From contig DATMFQ010000041.1 of assembly GCA_035556075.1 (NCBI GenBank), forward strand, positions 1 to 64,000: a DNA stretch of 64,000 nucleotides, read 5' to 3'. Below, one piece after another: positions 33,313-42,464 of the stretch. Both the position numbers and the translations under genes were made by a program. The number at the start of each line of letters is the position of its first letter. Positions within the stretch are counted from its first letter, which is position 1. The stretch comes from 73-13 sp035556075 (GTDB lineage Bacteria > Actinomycetota > Actinomycetes > Actinomycetales > Microbacteriaceae). The notes beneath the pieces were generated by a model. The model saw nothing but the letters and a program-made list of their open reading frames with translations. It was not told the DNA's origin and ran no database searches.

Positions 33313-34826
33313 GCCGACTCGACGCGCTGACGTCTTGGTCGAGTGACTGGTCTGGGCTCCGGGTCGCGGTGCTCGGCCTCGGCGCGACAGGGTTCGCAGT
33401 GGCCGACACGCTCGCCGAGCTGGGTGCGCGCCTCCTCGTCGTCACCGAGCAGCCGGATGAGACCCGGGCTGCGATTCTCGAGGTGCTGGCGGTGCCGGTC
33501 GTGGTCGCGCCACGTGACGAGGTGCCGGCCGCGCTGACGGATCTCGACCCGGAACTCGTGGTTGTCTCGCCCGGCTACCGCCCGGATCACCCGCTGCTGG
33601 CCTGGGCCGCGGCGCGCGGGATACCGGCGTGGGGCGATATCGAGCTGGCCTGGCGGCTGCGCGACAAGGTCCGCGCCGCGGACTGGATCACCGTGACGGG
33701 GACGAATGGCAAGACGACGACGACGCGACTGACCGCGCAGCTGCTTCGCGAGGCAGGAATGCGGGTGGCCGACGTCGGCAACATCGGCATCCCGGTCCTC
33801 GACGCGATCCGCGACCCCGAGGGCTTCGACGTGCTCGTCGTCGAGCTGTCGAGCTTCCAGCTGCACCGGCTGCCGATCACCGGCCCGGGCGCCCCCCACC
33901 CGCTCGCCAGTGTCTGCCTCAATCTCGCGGACGACCACGTCGACTGGCACGGGAGTCGCGAGGCGTACGCCGCGGCGAAGGGCAGGGTCTACGCGAACAC
34001 CCGTGTCGCCTGTGTCTACAACAGGGCGGATGCCCGGACCATGCGCATGGTCGAGGACGCCGAGGTCGAGGAGGGCTGCCGAGCGATCGGCTTCGGCCTC
34101 GGGGTGCCGGGGCCCAGCGATGTCGGCATCGTCGACGGCATCCTCGTCGACCGCGCATTCCTCGATGCTCGCCGCGACCGGGCGCTCGAGCTCACCACGG
34201 TCGCCGAGCTCGAGGCACGGGGTCTGGGGAGTCCGCATCTGACGGCGAACGTACTCGCGGCCGCGGCGCTCGCCCGAGCCGCGGGGGCGAGCCCGGCCGA
34301 GGTCCACGACGGGATTGCGAGCTTCACCCTCGATCCGCATCGCACCCAGCTCATCGCGACCGTCGACGACATCGCCTGGGTCGACGACTCCAAGGCGACG
34401 AACCCCCACGCCGCCGACGCGGCGTTGCGGGCCTTTCGATCCGTCGTGTGGATCGTCGGCGGGCTCACGAAGGGGGTGGACCTCGGCGAACTCATCGGCC
34501 AGCATGCCGCGCGGCTGCGTGCCGTGGTCGTCGTCGGCGCCGAGCGCACGGACGTGCTCGGCGCGCTTGCGCGACACGCGCCAGGGGTCAGGGTCCTCGA
34601 GATCATCGCGGGGGAGGATGTCGATGTGATGCCGGAGGCCGTCCGGCTGGCGTCCAGTGTCGCCGAGTCCGGTGACACGGTGCTCCTGTCGCCGGCCGCC
34701 GCGTCGATGGACCAGTTCCTCGACTATGCGGATCGCGGTCGGCGTTTTGCCCAGGCCGTCACGGATGCACTTGGAGCGGGAGGCGAGCATGGTGGGCAGC
34801 CCGCGCGACCGCACGAGTCAGCCTGA
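33309..34826 (+). CDS. murD: UDP-MurNAc-L-Ala--D-Glu ligase MurD
   Basis: 505 residues. The N-terminal Rossmann part has VLGLGATGFA, followed by the ATP motif VTGTNGKTTTT, ELSSFQL, NLADDHVDWHG, and DDSKATNPHA. It adds D-glutamate to UDP-MurNAc-L-Ala. GTG 33309 overlaps the mraY stop; the longer open frame upstream reads through mraY in another phase and is not coding. The C-terminal 38 bases overlap the ftsW start. Confidence 0.95.
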   Translation: MSRLDALTSWSSDWSGLRVAVLGLGATGFAVADTLAELGARLLVVTEQPDETRAAILEVLAVPVVVAPRDEVPAALTDLDPELVVVSPGYRPDHPLLAWAAARGIPAWGDIELAWRLRDKVRAADWITVTGTNGKTTTTRLTAQLLREAGMRVADVGNIGIPVLDAIRDPEGFDVLVVELSSFQLHRLPITGPGAPHPLASVCLNLADDHVDWHGSREAYAAAKGRVYANTRVACVYNRADARTMRMVEDAEVEEGCRAIGFGLGVPGPSDVGIVDGILVDRAFLDARRDRALELTTVAELEARGLGSPHLTANVLAAAALARAAGASPAEVHDGIASFTLDPHRTQLIATVDDIAWVDDSKATNPHAADAALRAFRSVVWIVGGLTKGVDLGELIGQHAARLRAVVVVGAERTDVLGALARHAPGVRVLEIIAGEDVDVMPEAVRLASSVAESGDTVLLSPAAASMDQFLDYADRGRRFAQAVTDALGAGGEHGGQPARPHESA

Positions 34827-36051
34827 GCAGGCGTCCCCGCGCCGCGGCTTCGCCGCGATCGTGCCGCTCGGCCGATTCTTCGCCGTCGGGCATCGCGATG
34901 CGCTCATGCTGTTTGGCACGACCGTGCTCCTCGTCGGGGTCGGGCTCATCATGGTGCTGTCGGCGTCCGCGGTCGAGGAGCAGGCGGCGTCAGGCGATCC
35001 CTTCAACCGGGTGATGCGCCAAGCGGTGTTTGCCGCGCTCGGTCTCCCGATGATGCTCATCGCCAGCCGAGCCCCCATCACGTTCTGGAAGCGATGGGCG
35101 TGGCCGGCGATCCTCGTCGGCATCGGTCTCCAGTTGCTCGTCTTCGTCCCCGGCATCGGCTTCGGCTACGGCGGCAACCAGAACTGGATCCAGATCGGCG
35201 ACTTCACCCTGCAGCCGTCGGAGTTCGTCAAGCTCGCGCTCATCGTCTGGATCGCCTCGATCCTCGCACCGCGCATTGGCGAGCTCGGAGACCTGCGACG
35301 ACTCATGATGCCAGTCGTGCCGATCGCGGGCGCCGCGATCGGCCTCGTGCTGCTCGGCAAGGACCTCGGCACCGTGCTCATCATGGTGCTCATCGTGTTC
35401 GCCTGCGCGTTCTTCGCAGGCGCCAGGCTCTGGCACCTGCTCGTCGGCGGCCTCCTCATGACGATCGTCGCGATCCTCGTCGCGATGACGAGCTCGTCCC
35501 GCGTGAGCCGCATCACGTCGTTTCTCCAGGGCTGCGACTCGAGCGACTACGCGGGCACCTGCTGGCAGGTGTATCAGGGGATGTTCGCCCTCGCCAACGG
35601 TGGCATTTTCGGCGTCGGCCTCGGCAACTCGCACGCCAAGTGGAACTGGCTCCCGGAGGCCGACTCCGACTACATCTTTGCGATCATCGGCGAGGAACTC
35701 GGGCTCATCGGGTGCGCGGTCGTGCTCGGGATCTTCGTCATCCTCGCGATCACCCTCGCTCGGATCCTCCGGCGGGCCGAGGATCCCTTCGCGCGGATCG
35801 TCACGGGCGGCGTGCTCGTGTGGGTCGTCGGCCAGGCCTTCGTCAACATCGCGGTCGTGCTCGGCCTCCTCCCGGTGCTCGGCGTCCCACTGCCGCTCAT
35901 CTCGGCCGGCGGCTCCTCGCTGCTCGCGGTGCTCATCGCGCTCGGCGTCGTCATGTCATTCACCCGATCGCGGCCGAGCGCGGCACAGGTCGCCGCCAGG
36001 TCCCGGGCGACCACCGCGCACCAGAGCGTCCGGGGGACGCGCGGCCGATGA
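34789..36051 (+). CDS. ftsW: Lipid II polymerase / septal glycosyltransferase FtsW
   Basis: 420 residues with about ten membrane helices. SEDS-family signs are GGNQNWIQIGDFTLQPSEFVKL, LGKDLGT, and PLISAGGSSLLA. It polymerises septal glycan with FtsI. ATG 34789, preceded by GGGAGG, lies inside the murD end, giving a 38-base overlap that is longer than the usual four. It ends in a four-base ATGA overlap with murG. Confidence 0.94.
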   Translation: MVGSPRDRTSQPEQASPRRGFAAIVPLGRFFAVGHRDALMLFGTTVLLVGVGLIMVLSASAVEEQAASGDPFNRVMRQAVFAALGLPMMLIASRAPITFWKRWAWPAILVGIGLQLLVFVPGIGFGYGGNQNWIQIGDFTLQPSEFVKLALIVWIASILAPRIGELGDLRRLMMPVVPIAGAAIGLVLLGKDLGTVLIMVLIVFACAFFAGARLWHLLVGGLLMTIVAILVAMTSSSRVSRITSFLQGCDSSDYAGTCWQVYQGMFALANGGIFGVGLGNSHAKWNWLPEADSDYIFAIIGEELGLIGCAVVLGIFVILAITLARILRRAEDPFARIVTGGVLVWVVGQAFVNIAVVLGLLPVLGVPLPLISAGGSSLLAVLIALGVVMSFTRSRPSAAQVAARSRATTAHQSVRGTRGR

Positions 36052-37166
36052 CCGTCCACCTCCTGGCCGGCGGCGGCACGGCAGGGCACGTCAACCCGCT
36101 CCTGGCGGTGGCCGACCGGCTCCGGGAGCGCGATGCCACCACGGAGATCCTCATCCTCGGCACCGCCGAGGGGCTCGAGTCCCGGCTCGTGCCACAGCGC
36201 GGCTACGAGCTCGTCACGATCCCGAGACTGCCCATGCCGCGCCGTCCGAGCGCCGCGGCGCTGCGCTTCCCGGACCGACTGTGGCGCACCGTGCGGGAGG
36301 TCGAGCGCCTCATCGATGCCCGCCGCGTCGAGGCAGTATTCGGCGTCGGCGGCTACGCGGCGGCCCCCGCATACGTCGCGGCGCGCCGCCGCCGGCTGCC
36401 GCTCGCGATCCACGAGGCGAATTCGATCCCCGGTTGGGCGAATCGGCTCGGAGCCCGCTGGACCCCCTACGTCGGCATCGCGTTTCGGGGGACACCGCTC
36501 AAGGGTCGCGGCGGCGTGCCCGCGACGCATGTCGGGCTGCCGCTGCGACCGGAGCTCGAACGCCTCACCGCGCCCGGCGCGCGCGCGGCGATGCGGCGGG
36601 AGGCGGCCGCCGCATTCGGCCTCGATCCTGACCGTCCGGTCCTCCTCGTGACGGGCGGCTCCTCGGGGGCCCGCCGCATCAACGAGCAGGTCGTGGCGGC
36701 CCTCGATGCGGTGCTGGCGACCGGCTGGCAGGTGCTGCACGCCTCCGGCGGCTTCCGGGCGGCGATCGGGATCGAGCGTGACGGCTATCGCGCGCTCGAG
36801 TACCTGGATCGGATGGATCTCGCGCTCGCGCTCGCCGATCTCGCGCTCGGCCGTGCCGGCACCGGGACGGTGCTCGAGCTCAGCGCGCTCGGGATCCCCG
36901 CGGTCTTCGTGCCGTACCCACATGGCAACGGCGAGCAGCGGCGCAATGCCAGTGAGGCGGTCGCGGCGGGTGGGGCGCTCCTCGTCGCGGACGAGGCCTT
37001 CACCGCCGGCTGGCTCCGTGCGGAGCTCGCGCCGCTCCTCGCCGACCCCGCGCGGCGTGCCGTGATGGCCTCGGCGATCGCCTCGGTCGGGGTCCCGGAC
37101 GGCACCGCTCGGACCGTCGGGCTCCTCGACGCGGCGCTCAGCCAGCGGCGCGCGCGGGGTGCGTAG
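36048..37166 (+). CDS. murG: Lipid II synthase MurG (GlcNAc transferase)
   Basis: 372 residues with a GT-B fold. LLAGGGTAGHVNPLLAVAD at the N-terminus is the lipid I binding loop, then IHEANSIPGWANR, TGGSSGARRIN, and GRAGTGTVLELSALG (UDP-GlcNAc site, normally SRAGA). It adds GlcNAc to lipid I to make lipid II at the inner face of the membrane. ATG 36048 overlaps the ftsW stop. The upstream frame that remains open is ftsW in another phase. Confidence 0.95.
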   Translation: MTVHLLAGGGTAGHVNPLLAVADRLRERDATTEILILGTAEGLESRLVPQRGYELVTIPRLPMPRRPSAAALRFPDRLWRTVREVERLIDARRVEAVFGVGGYAAAPAYVAARRRRLPLAIHEANSIPGWANRLGARWTPYVGIAFRGTPLKGRGGVPATHVGLPLRPELERLTAPGARAAMRREAAAAFGLDPDRPVLLVTGGSSGARRINEQVVAALDAVLATGWQVLHASGGFRAAIGIERDGYRALEYLDRMDLALALADLALGRAGTGTVLELSALGIPAVFVPYPHGNGEQRRNASEAVAAGGALLVADEAFTAGWLRAELAPLLADPARRAVMASAIASVGVPDGTARTVGLLDAALSQRRARGA

Positions 37167-37178
37167 CATCGAGGCGCG

Positions 37179-38606
37179 ATGATCAAGCCCGACCTGTCCA
37201 TGCCGCTGCCCGAGTCGATCGGCGAGAGCGACTCCGCCACTGTGCACTTCGTGGGCGTCGGCGGCTCCGGGATGAGCGGCATCGCCCAGCTCTTCCTCGC
37301 CGCAGGACATCGCGTGACCGGGTCGGATCGCTCGGCGAATGCGGCGACCGAGGCGCTGCGCCAAGCGGGCGCGCTCGTCCACATCGGGCACGCTGCCGAG
37401 CACCTGGGCGACGCCGAGGTGCTCGTGTACACGGGCGCGCTCTGGCCGGATAACCCGGAGTACCTCGCCGCCGTCGCCCGTGGCATCCCCGTGCTGCATC
37501 GCTCCCAGGCGCTCGCCTGGCTCGTGCGCGGTCGCCGGCTCGTGGCGGTCGCTGGTGCGCATGGCAAGACGACGAGCACCAGCATGATCATCACGGCGCT
37601 GCTCGACGCCGGCCGCAGCCCCAGCTTCGTCAATGGCGGCGTCATCAGCGGGCTCGGCACGAGCGCCGCGTTCGGCGACGACGACCTGTGGGTGATCGAG
37701 GCAGACGAATCGGACGGCAGCTTCCTGCTCTACGACCCGACGGTGTCGCTCATCACGAACATCGACGCCGACCACCTCGACCACTACGGGACGCACGAGG
37801 CCTTTGACGAGGCGTTCGTCGCCTTCATCGCCCGCACGAGCGGCGAGGTCGTCATCTCCGGCGATGATGCGGGGGCGCAGCGGGTCACGGCCCGCGCGGT
37901 GGGCGCGCGCGCCCGCGTGCGGCGCTTCGGCGAGGTGACGCCGACGGACGTGCAGCTGCACTCCGTGAGGGCGACGGGCCCGGTCGGCTTCGCACTGCGT
38001 GTCGACGGGGTCGACTATCCCGTGCAACTGCAAGTACCCGGGCACCATAACGCGACGAATGCGGCGGGCGCCTTCGCGGTGCTGCTCGCGCTCGGTCTCA
38101 GTCCCGAGGACGCGGTCCGGGGACTCGAGGCGTTCCGGGGGACCGAGCGCCGCTTCCAGCTGCACGACACGGTCCGCGGCGTCCAGGTCATCGACGACTA
38201 CGCGCACCACCCGACCGAGGTCGCGGCGGCGCTCGAGCAGGCGCGCTCGGTGCTGCCCGAGGGTGCGCGTCTCATCGCGGTGCACCAGCCGCATCTCTTC
38301 TCACGGACGCAGCAGCTGGCTGGTGAGTTCGCAGCCGTGTACGAGCGGCTCGCCGACTACACCGTGGTGCTCGATGTGTTCGGCGCGCGGGAGGACCCGA
38401 TCCCGGGGGTCACCGGCGCGCTCGTCGCCGATCGCTTCGTGGATCCGTCGCGTCGCGCATTCCTCCCGGACTGGCAGGCGGCCGCCGACCGCGTCGGGGA
38501 GCTCGCGCGGGACGGGGACATCGTCATGACCCTGTCGTGCGGGGATGTGTACCGGATCATCCCGCAGCTCATCGGTGCGCTGCGGGGGACCGAGGCGGGC
38601 GGATGA
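37179..38606 (+). CDS. murC: UDP-MurNAc--L-Ala ligase MurC
   Basis: 475 residues. HFVGVGGSGMSGIAQLF (UDP-binding), VAGAHGKTTSTSM (ATP), and EADESDGSF are MurC signatures. It adds L-alanine to UDP-MurNAc, the first step of the stem peptide. ATG 37179 is preceded by TAGCAT and GAGG, so both a -10-like box (9 bases upstream) and a weak ribosome site are present; an internal promoter is possible. Its stop overlaps the ftsQ ATG. Confidence 0.95.
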   Translation: MIKPDLSMPLPESIGESDSATVHFVGVGGSGMSGIAQLFLAAGHRVTGSDRSANAATEALRQAGALVHIGHAAEHLGDAEVLVYTGALWPDNPEYLAAVARGIPVLHRSQALAWLVRGRRLVAVAGAHGKTTSTSMIITALLDAGRSPSFVNGGVISGLGTSAAFGDDDLWVIEADESDGSFLLYDPTVSLITNIDADHLDHYGTHEAFDEAFVAFIARTSGEVVISGDDAGAQRVTARAVGARARVRRFGEVTPTDVQLHSVRATGPVGFALRVDGVDYPVQLQVPGHHNATNAAGAFAVLLALGLSPEDAVRGLEAFRGTERRFQLHDTVRGVQVIDDYAHHPTEVAAALEQARSVLPEGARLIAVHQPHLFSRTQQLAGEFAAVYERLADYTVVLDVFGAREDPIPGVTGALVADRFVDPSRRAFLPDWQAAADRVGELARDGDIVMTLSCGDVYRIIPQLIGALRGTEAGG

Positions 38607-39574
38607 AGCGGCCGAGTGGCTTCGACCGAGATCGGGAGGAGGCCGCGTCCGCGGCCGCGGCAAAGCCGGCGAAACCGGCCAAGTCGGCGCCACGCGCTTC
38701 CTCGGCTGTCGCGAAGCCGTCCCGCGCCGCGAAGCCGACCCCTCGCGCCAAGCCGGCGGACCCGGTGAAGGTCGCGAAGCGGCGACTGGCCGCCGAGCGT
38801 CGTGAGGCCCAGCGCGAGCTCGCCCGGGCGAGGGCGGAGCGCCGCCGGTACGAACGCCAGGAGGTCAAGCGGTTCACGGTGCGCCAGCGTGCTCGCCGCG
38901 TGGCGTGGTGGACGACGGCGGGTGTCGTCGGGGCGATCGTCGTGCTCGTCCTCGTCGCGGTCTTCTCGCCGATCCTCGCGCTTCGGCAGGTCGTCGTCGA
39001 GGGCACCGCGCGCGTGGACGGGGCCGCGGTGACGGCGGTCCTCGAGGAGCAGCTCGGGACGCCGCTCGCGCTCGTCGACACCGCGCGAATCGATGCCGCC
39101 CTCACCGAGTTCCCGATCATCGAGAGCTATTCGACGGAGACGATCCCGCCAGACACGCTCCTCGTGCGGATCGTCGAGCGGCAGCCGGTCGTCACGGTGG
39201 AGGCCGCGAATGGGCAGTTCCGTCATGTGGATGCAGCCGGGGTGACGGTCGAGGAGCTCGCGGAGCGCATCCCTGGGGTCCCGCTCGTCACCGAGAGCGG
39301 GGAGACGCTGCCGAATCCCGCGTTCAATGTCGCGGTTGAGGTGCTGCGCGCGATGCCGGCCGAGATGCGGGAGCAGGTCGATCGGATCACGGCGATCACG
39401 CGGGATCACGTGACGCTCTGGCTCGTCGGTTCGACGCAGTCGGTGGAGTGGGGTAGCGCCGACGATTCGGTGCGCAAGGCCGAGGTGCTCGCGCAGCTGC
39501 AGGCGATCTATGGCACCACGCCGGGCGTGTTCGACGTGTCGGGCTCGTCGACGGGGATCTTCCGGCAGCTGTGA
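38603..39574 (+). CDS. ftsQ: Division protein FtsQ
   Basis: 323 residues. A long basic Ala/Lys/Pro-rich cytoplasmic part (about 1-85), a membrane helix (VVGAIVVLVLVAVFSPILAL), then a POTRA domain: LRQVVVEGTARVDGAAVTAVLEEQLGTPL and FPIIESYSTETIPPDTLLVRIVERQPV. It links FtsL/FtsB to the divisome. The start overlaps the murC stop (ATGA). It is the last gene before the gap that carries the ftsZ promoter. Confidence 0.92.
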   Translation: MKRPSGFDRDREEAASAAAAKPAKPAKSAPRASSAVAKPSRAAKPTPRAKPADPVKVAKRRLAAERREAQRELARARAERRRYERQEVKRFTVRQRARRVAWWTTAGVVGAIVVLVLVAVFSPILALRQVVVEGTARVDGAAVTAVLEEQLGTPLALVDTARIDAALTEFPIIESYSTETIPPDTLLVRIVERQPVVTVEAANGQFRHVDAAGVTVEELAERIPGVPLVTESGETLPNPAFNVAVEVLRAMPAEMREQVDRITAITRDHVTLWLVGSTQSVEWGSADDSVRKAEVLAQLQAIYGTTPGVFDVSGSSTGIFRQL

Positions 39575-39639
39575 TCGCGGTCGTGGGCGTGTCGTTCAGG
39601 CCGTGCACCGGCGCCCGACTTACGCTCGACCAAATAAAT

Positions 39640-39687
39640 CTCTGCCAGAGCAAATGTTTAACCCTCAGGTAGAACTTGAAACTCAAG
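39640..39687 (+). promoter_or_regulatory. ftsZ upstream region with MerR/FtsR-type element
   Basis: The AT-richer stretch from 39630 holds a small palindrome CTCTGCCAGAG (39640-39650), then an element at 39657-39687 that matches 10632-10662 (before merR2) at 21 of 31 bases, including GAAC and TGAA. It ends 20 bases before the ftsZ GTG, within its likely promoter or leader. A role for FtsR is inferred from the known FtsR-ftsZ link. Confidence 0.6.
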
Positions 39688-39707
39688 CCAGGCGACGGAG
39701 GCCGGAC

Positions 39708-40880
39708 GTGACGTCGAACCAGAACTACCTCGCGATGATCAAGGTCGTCGGCATCGGCGGCGGCGGGGTCAACGCCGTCAACCGCATGATCGAGCTCGGC
39801 CTCAGCGGGGTGGAGTTCATCGCCATCAACACCGACGCCCAGGCGCTCCTGCTCAGCGACGCCGACGTCAAGCTCGACATCGGTCGCGACCTCACGAAGG
39901 GACTCGGCGCGGGTGCCGACCCCGAGGTCGGGCGGCGCTCCGCGGAGGACCACGCCGAGGAGATCGAGGAGACGCTGCGCGGCGCCGACATGGTCTTCGT
40001 CACCGCCGGCGAGGGCGGCGGTACCGGCACCGGCGGGGCCCCCGTCATCGCCCGCATCGCGAAGTCGATCGGTGCGCTCACCATCGGTGTCGTCACGAAG
40101 CCATTCGGCTTCGAGGGCAAGCGCCGCATGCAGCAGGCCGAGCACGGGGTGCAGCGGCTCAAAGAAGAGGTCGACACGCTCATCGTCGTGCCGAACGACC
40201 GGCTGCTGGAGATCTCCGACCGCGGCATCTCGATGCTCGAGGCCTTCCAGACCGCCGACCAGGTGCTGCTGGCCGGTGTGCAGGGCATCACCGACCTCAT
40301 CACGACGCCCGGCCTCATCAACCTCGACTTCGCCGACGTGAAGTCCGTCATGCAGGGCGCGGGCTCCGCGCTCATGGGCATCGGCTCCTCGCGCGGCGCC
40401 GACCGCGCGATCAAGGCCGCCGAGATCGCCGTGTCCTCGCCCCTGCTCGAGGCCTCGATCGAGGGGGCCCACGGCGTGCTGCTGTCGATCCAGGGTGGCT
40501 CGAACCTCGGCATCTTCGAGATCAACGACGCCGCGAAACTCGTCCAGGAGGCGGTGCACCCCGAGGCGAACATCATCTTCGGTGCGGTCATCGACGACAC
40601 GCTCGGCGACGAGGTGCGCGTCACCGTCATCGCCGCGGGCTTCGACGGCGGCGAGCCGCCGGTCAAACCGCTCCCGGCGACCTCGTTCCAGGACACCGCC
40701 GAGGACACGCGGGAGTTGCCTGGCGTCCCGGCCGACAGTGCCGCGTCGAGCGACACGACCTCGGGCTATGGCGGTGCGCCGGTCGAGCCGGAGGCGACGC
40801 AGCCGAGCTACACGCCGCCGCAGCGTGACGATTTCGGGGGCTTCGACGACGACCTCGACGTGCCGGAGTTCCTTAAGTAG
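39708..40880 (+). CDS. ftsZ: Cell division GTPase FtsZ
   Basis: 390 residues. Tubulin-like GTPase: VGIGGGGVNAVNRM, INTDAQAL, GEGGGTGTGGAP (T-loop), NLDFADVK and the tail DDLDVPEFLK, which binds SepF. It forms the Z-ring. GTG 39708 follows CGGAGG at 7 bases and gives the standard N-terminus V-T-S-N-Q-N-Y-L; an ATG further upstream lies inside the regulatory element. yggS and sepF follow, as in other actinobacteria. Confidence 0.97.
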   Translation: MTSNQNYLAMIKVVGIGGGGVNAVNRMIELGLSGVEFIAINTDAQALLLSDADVKLDIGRDLTKGLGAGADPEVGRRSAEDHAEEIEETLRGADMVFVTAGEGGGTGTGGAPVIARIAKSIGALTIGVVTKPFGFEGKRRMQQAEHGVQRLKEEVDTLIVVPNDRLLEISDRGISMLEAFQTADQVLLAGVQGITDLITTPGLINLDFADVKSVMQGAGSALMGIGSSRGADRAIKAAEIAVSSPLLEASIEGAHGVLLSIQGGSNLGIFEINDAAKLVQEAVHPEANIIFGAVIDDTLGDEVRVTVIAAGFDGGEPPVKPLPATSFQDTAEDTRELPGVPADSAASSDTTSGYGGAPVEPEATQPSYTPPQRDDFGGFDDDLDVPEFLK

Positions 40881-40890
40881 CCGCGAGCCG

Positions 40891-41592
40891 ATGACCGATC
40901 TCGACTCGGCAGCGCTCGCCGATCGTACTGCGCGCGTCCTCGCGGACGTCGCCGACGCAGCGGCGGCAGCCGGGAGGAATGCGGGGGAGGTCACGACGAT
41001 CGTCGTGACCAAATTCCACCCAGCGGAGCTCGTGCGTGCGCTCGCCGAGCTCGGGCAGCGGCACCTCGGCGAGTCCCGGTTGCAGGAATTCGCGCCGAAA
41101 GCCCAGTCGCTGCGCGACCTCGACCTCGACTGGCACTTCATCGGCCAGCTTCAGTCGAAGAAGGCCGCGAGAGCGCTCGAGCACGCCGGCACCATCCACT
41201 CGCTCGACCGTCGCTCGCTGCTGACGGCGCTGGCAGCAAGTGGCCGCGCCGCTGACGTCTTCATCCAGGTCAACCTGACCGACGACCCCGCTCGCGGCGG
41301 GGTGTCAGCGGCAGATCTCCCCGAGTTCGCCGAGGCCGTGCTCGCGGTCCCGGCGCTCCGGCTCCGCGGCCTCATGGCGGTCGCGGGGCTCGGTGCCGAG
41401 CCGCGTGCCGAATTCGCTCGTGTCCGCGAGCTGCGTGACCGGCTGCTCACGCCGATCGCCCCCGCGGCCACCGCGCTGTCCATGGGCATGTCCGGCGACT
41501 ACCGCGACGCGATTGCCGAAGGTGCGACACACCTCCGAATCGGCACCGCAATCACGGGAAAACGCCCCGACCCCGCATACGCTCGGAGCTGA
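40891..41592 (+). CDS. PLP homeostasis protein, YggS/YlmE family
   Basis: 233 residues with an alanine-racemase-like barrel. VTKFHPAELVRAL contains the PLP lysine; GESRLQEFAPK, WHFIGQLQSKKA, MGMSGDYRDAIAEG, and LRIGTAI are family marks. These proteins hold pyridoxal phosphate and keep its level balanced rather than acting on a known substrate. The gene lies 10 bases past ftsZ and 21 before sepF, a conserved place. Confidence 0.93.
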   Translation: MTDLDSAALADRTARVLADVADAAAAAGRNAGEVTTIVVTKFHPAELVRALAELGQRHLGESRLQEFAPKAQSLRDLDLDWHFIGQLQSKKAARALEHAGTIHSLDRRSLLTALAASGRAADVFIQVNLTDDPARGGVSAADLPEFAEAVLAVPALRLRGLMAVAGLGAEPRAEFARVRELRDRLLTPIAPAATALSMGMSGDYRDAIAEGATHLRIGTAITGKRPDPAYARS

Positions 41593-41613
41593 CCCAAGAC
41601 CGGGAGGATCACC

Positions 41614-42054
41614 ATGAGCAACCCGCTGCGCAAGTTCGGCGAGTACCTCGGGCTCGTCGAGCCCGGCGAGGAGTACCAGGACGAACCGGCGCCCGCCAGC
41701 GGCGTCGACGAGCCGGTCCGATCGGCTGCGGTGACCCCTATCCGACGGCATGCGCCACGGGCGACGGGAGCCGAGATGAACGAGATCCTCACAGTGCATC
41801 CGAGGGCCTTCAAAGATGTCAAGGTCATCGCCGAGCACTTCCGCGACGGCGTCCCGGTCATCATCAACATCACGCAGATGTCCGAGTCGGAGGCCAGGCG
41901 TCTCATCGACTTCACCTGCGGGCTCGCCGAGGCCCTGTTCGGCAAGATGGAGCGCGTCACGGGCAAGGTCTTCCTGCTCTCGCCATCGCATGTCGCGATC
42001 AGCGGTGAGGGCGCCGACGCCTCCGACGAGCTCGACGCCTCATTCTTCGCCTGA
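41614..42054 (+). CDS. sepF: Z-ring anchor SepF
   Basis: 146 residues. The N-terminus (SNPLRKFGEYLGLVE) is the amphipathic membrane-binding part. The core has VHPRAFKDVKVIAEHFRDGVPVIINITQM and RLIDFTCGLAEALFGKMERVTGKVFLLSP, which dimerise and bind the FtsZ tail. In actinobacteria without FtsA and ZipA, SepF is the membrane anchor of FtsZ. GGGAGG precedes ATG 41614. Confidence 0.95.
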   Translation: MSNPLRKFGEYLGLVEPGEEYQDEPAPASGVDEPVRSAAVTPIRRHAPRATGAEMNEILTVHPRAFKDVKVIAEHFRDGVPVIINITQMSESEARRLIDFTCGLAEALFGKMERVTGKVFLLSPSHVAISGEGADASDELDASFFA

Positions 42055-42100
42055 GCACCACGCCCGGTGCCGAACACACCGGTTCTCCAGCGCGCATTCG

Positions 42101-42106
42101 TAGGAT
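42101..42106 (+). promoter_or_regulatory. Leaderless-type -10 box, yggT
   Basis: TAGGAT, then GGATCG, then GTG 42113: a 6-base spacer. Confidence 0.5.
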
Positions 42107-42112
42107 GGATCG

Positions 42113-42412
42113 GTGTCCGTCGCGCAGATCATCATCACCGTGCTCAGCACGCTGCTTCTGGTGTATCTGCTGGCGCTATGGCTGCGCATCGGGCTCGATC
42201 TCATGCTCGCGTTCGTGCGCGGCTGGCGGCCACGTGGGTTCATGCTCGTCGTCGCCGAGGTCACGTACACGATCACCGACCCGCCAGTGAAGGTGCTGCG
42301 TCAAGCGCTCCCGCCGCTGCGGATCGGCCCTGTCGCGCTCGACTTCTCGGTCGCGATTATCATGCTGGCGGTCATCCTGCTCATGACCGTCCTCGGAGCC
42401 TTGCTCGGCTAG
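42113..42412 (+). CDS. YggT-family membrane protein
   Basis: 99 residues with two membrane segments: AQIIITVLSTLLLVYLLALWLRIGLDLML and LDFSVAIIMLAVILLMTVLGALLG. The loop ITDPPVKVLRQALPPLRIG is the YggT signature. Its function is unknown, but it lies between sepF and divIVA in most actinobacteria. GTG 42113 has a -10 box 6 bases upstream and no ribosome site, so it may be read from its own leaderless transcript. Confidence 0.9.
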   Translation: MSVAQIIITVLSTLLLVYLLALWLRIGLDLMLAFVRGWRPRGFMLVVAEVTYTITDPPVKVLRQALPPLRIGPVALDFSVAIIMLAVILLMTVLGALLG

Positions 42413-42464
42413 GCTTCACCCACCCCCTGAAGGTTCGACAAAGAAAGCTGCTGAGGTCACCACG

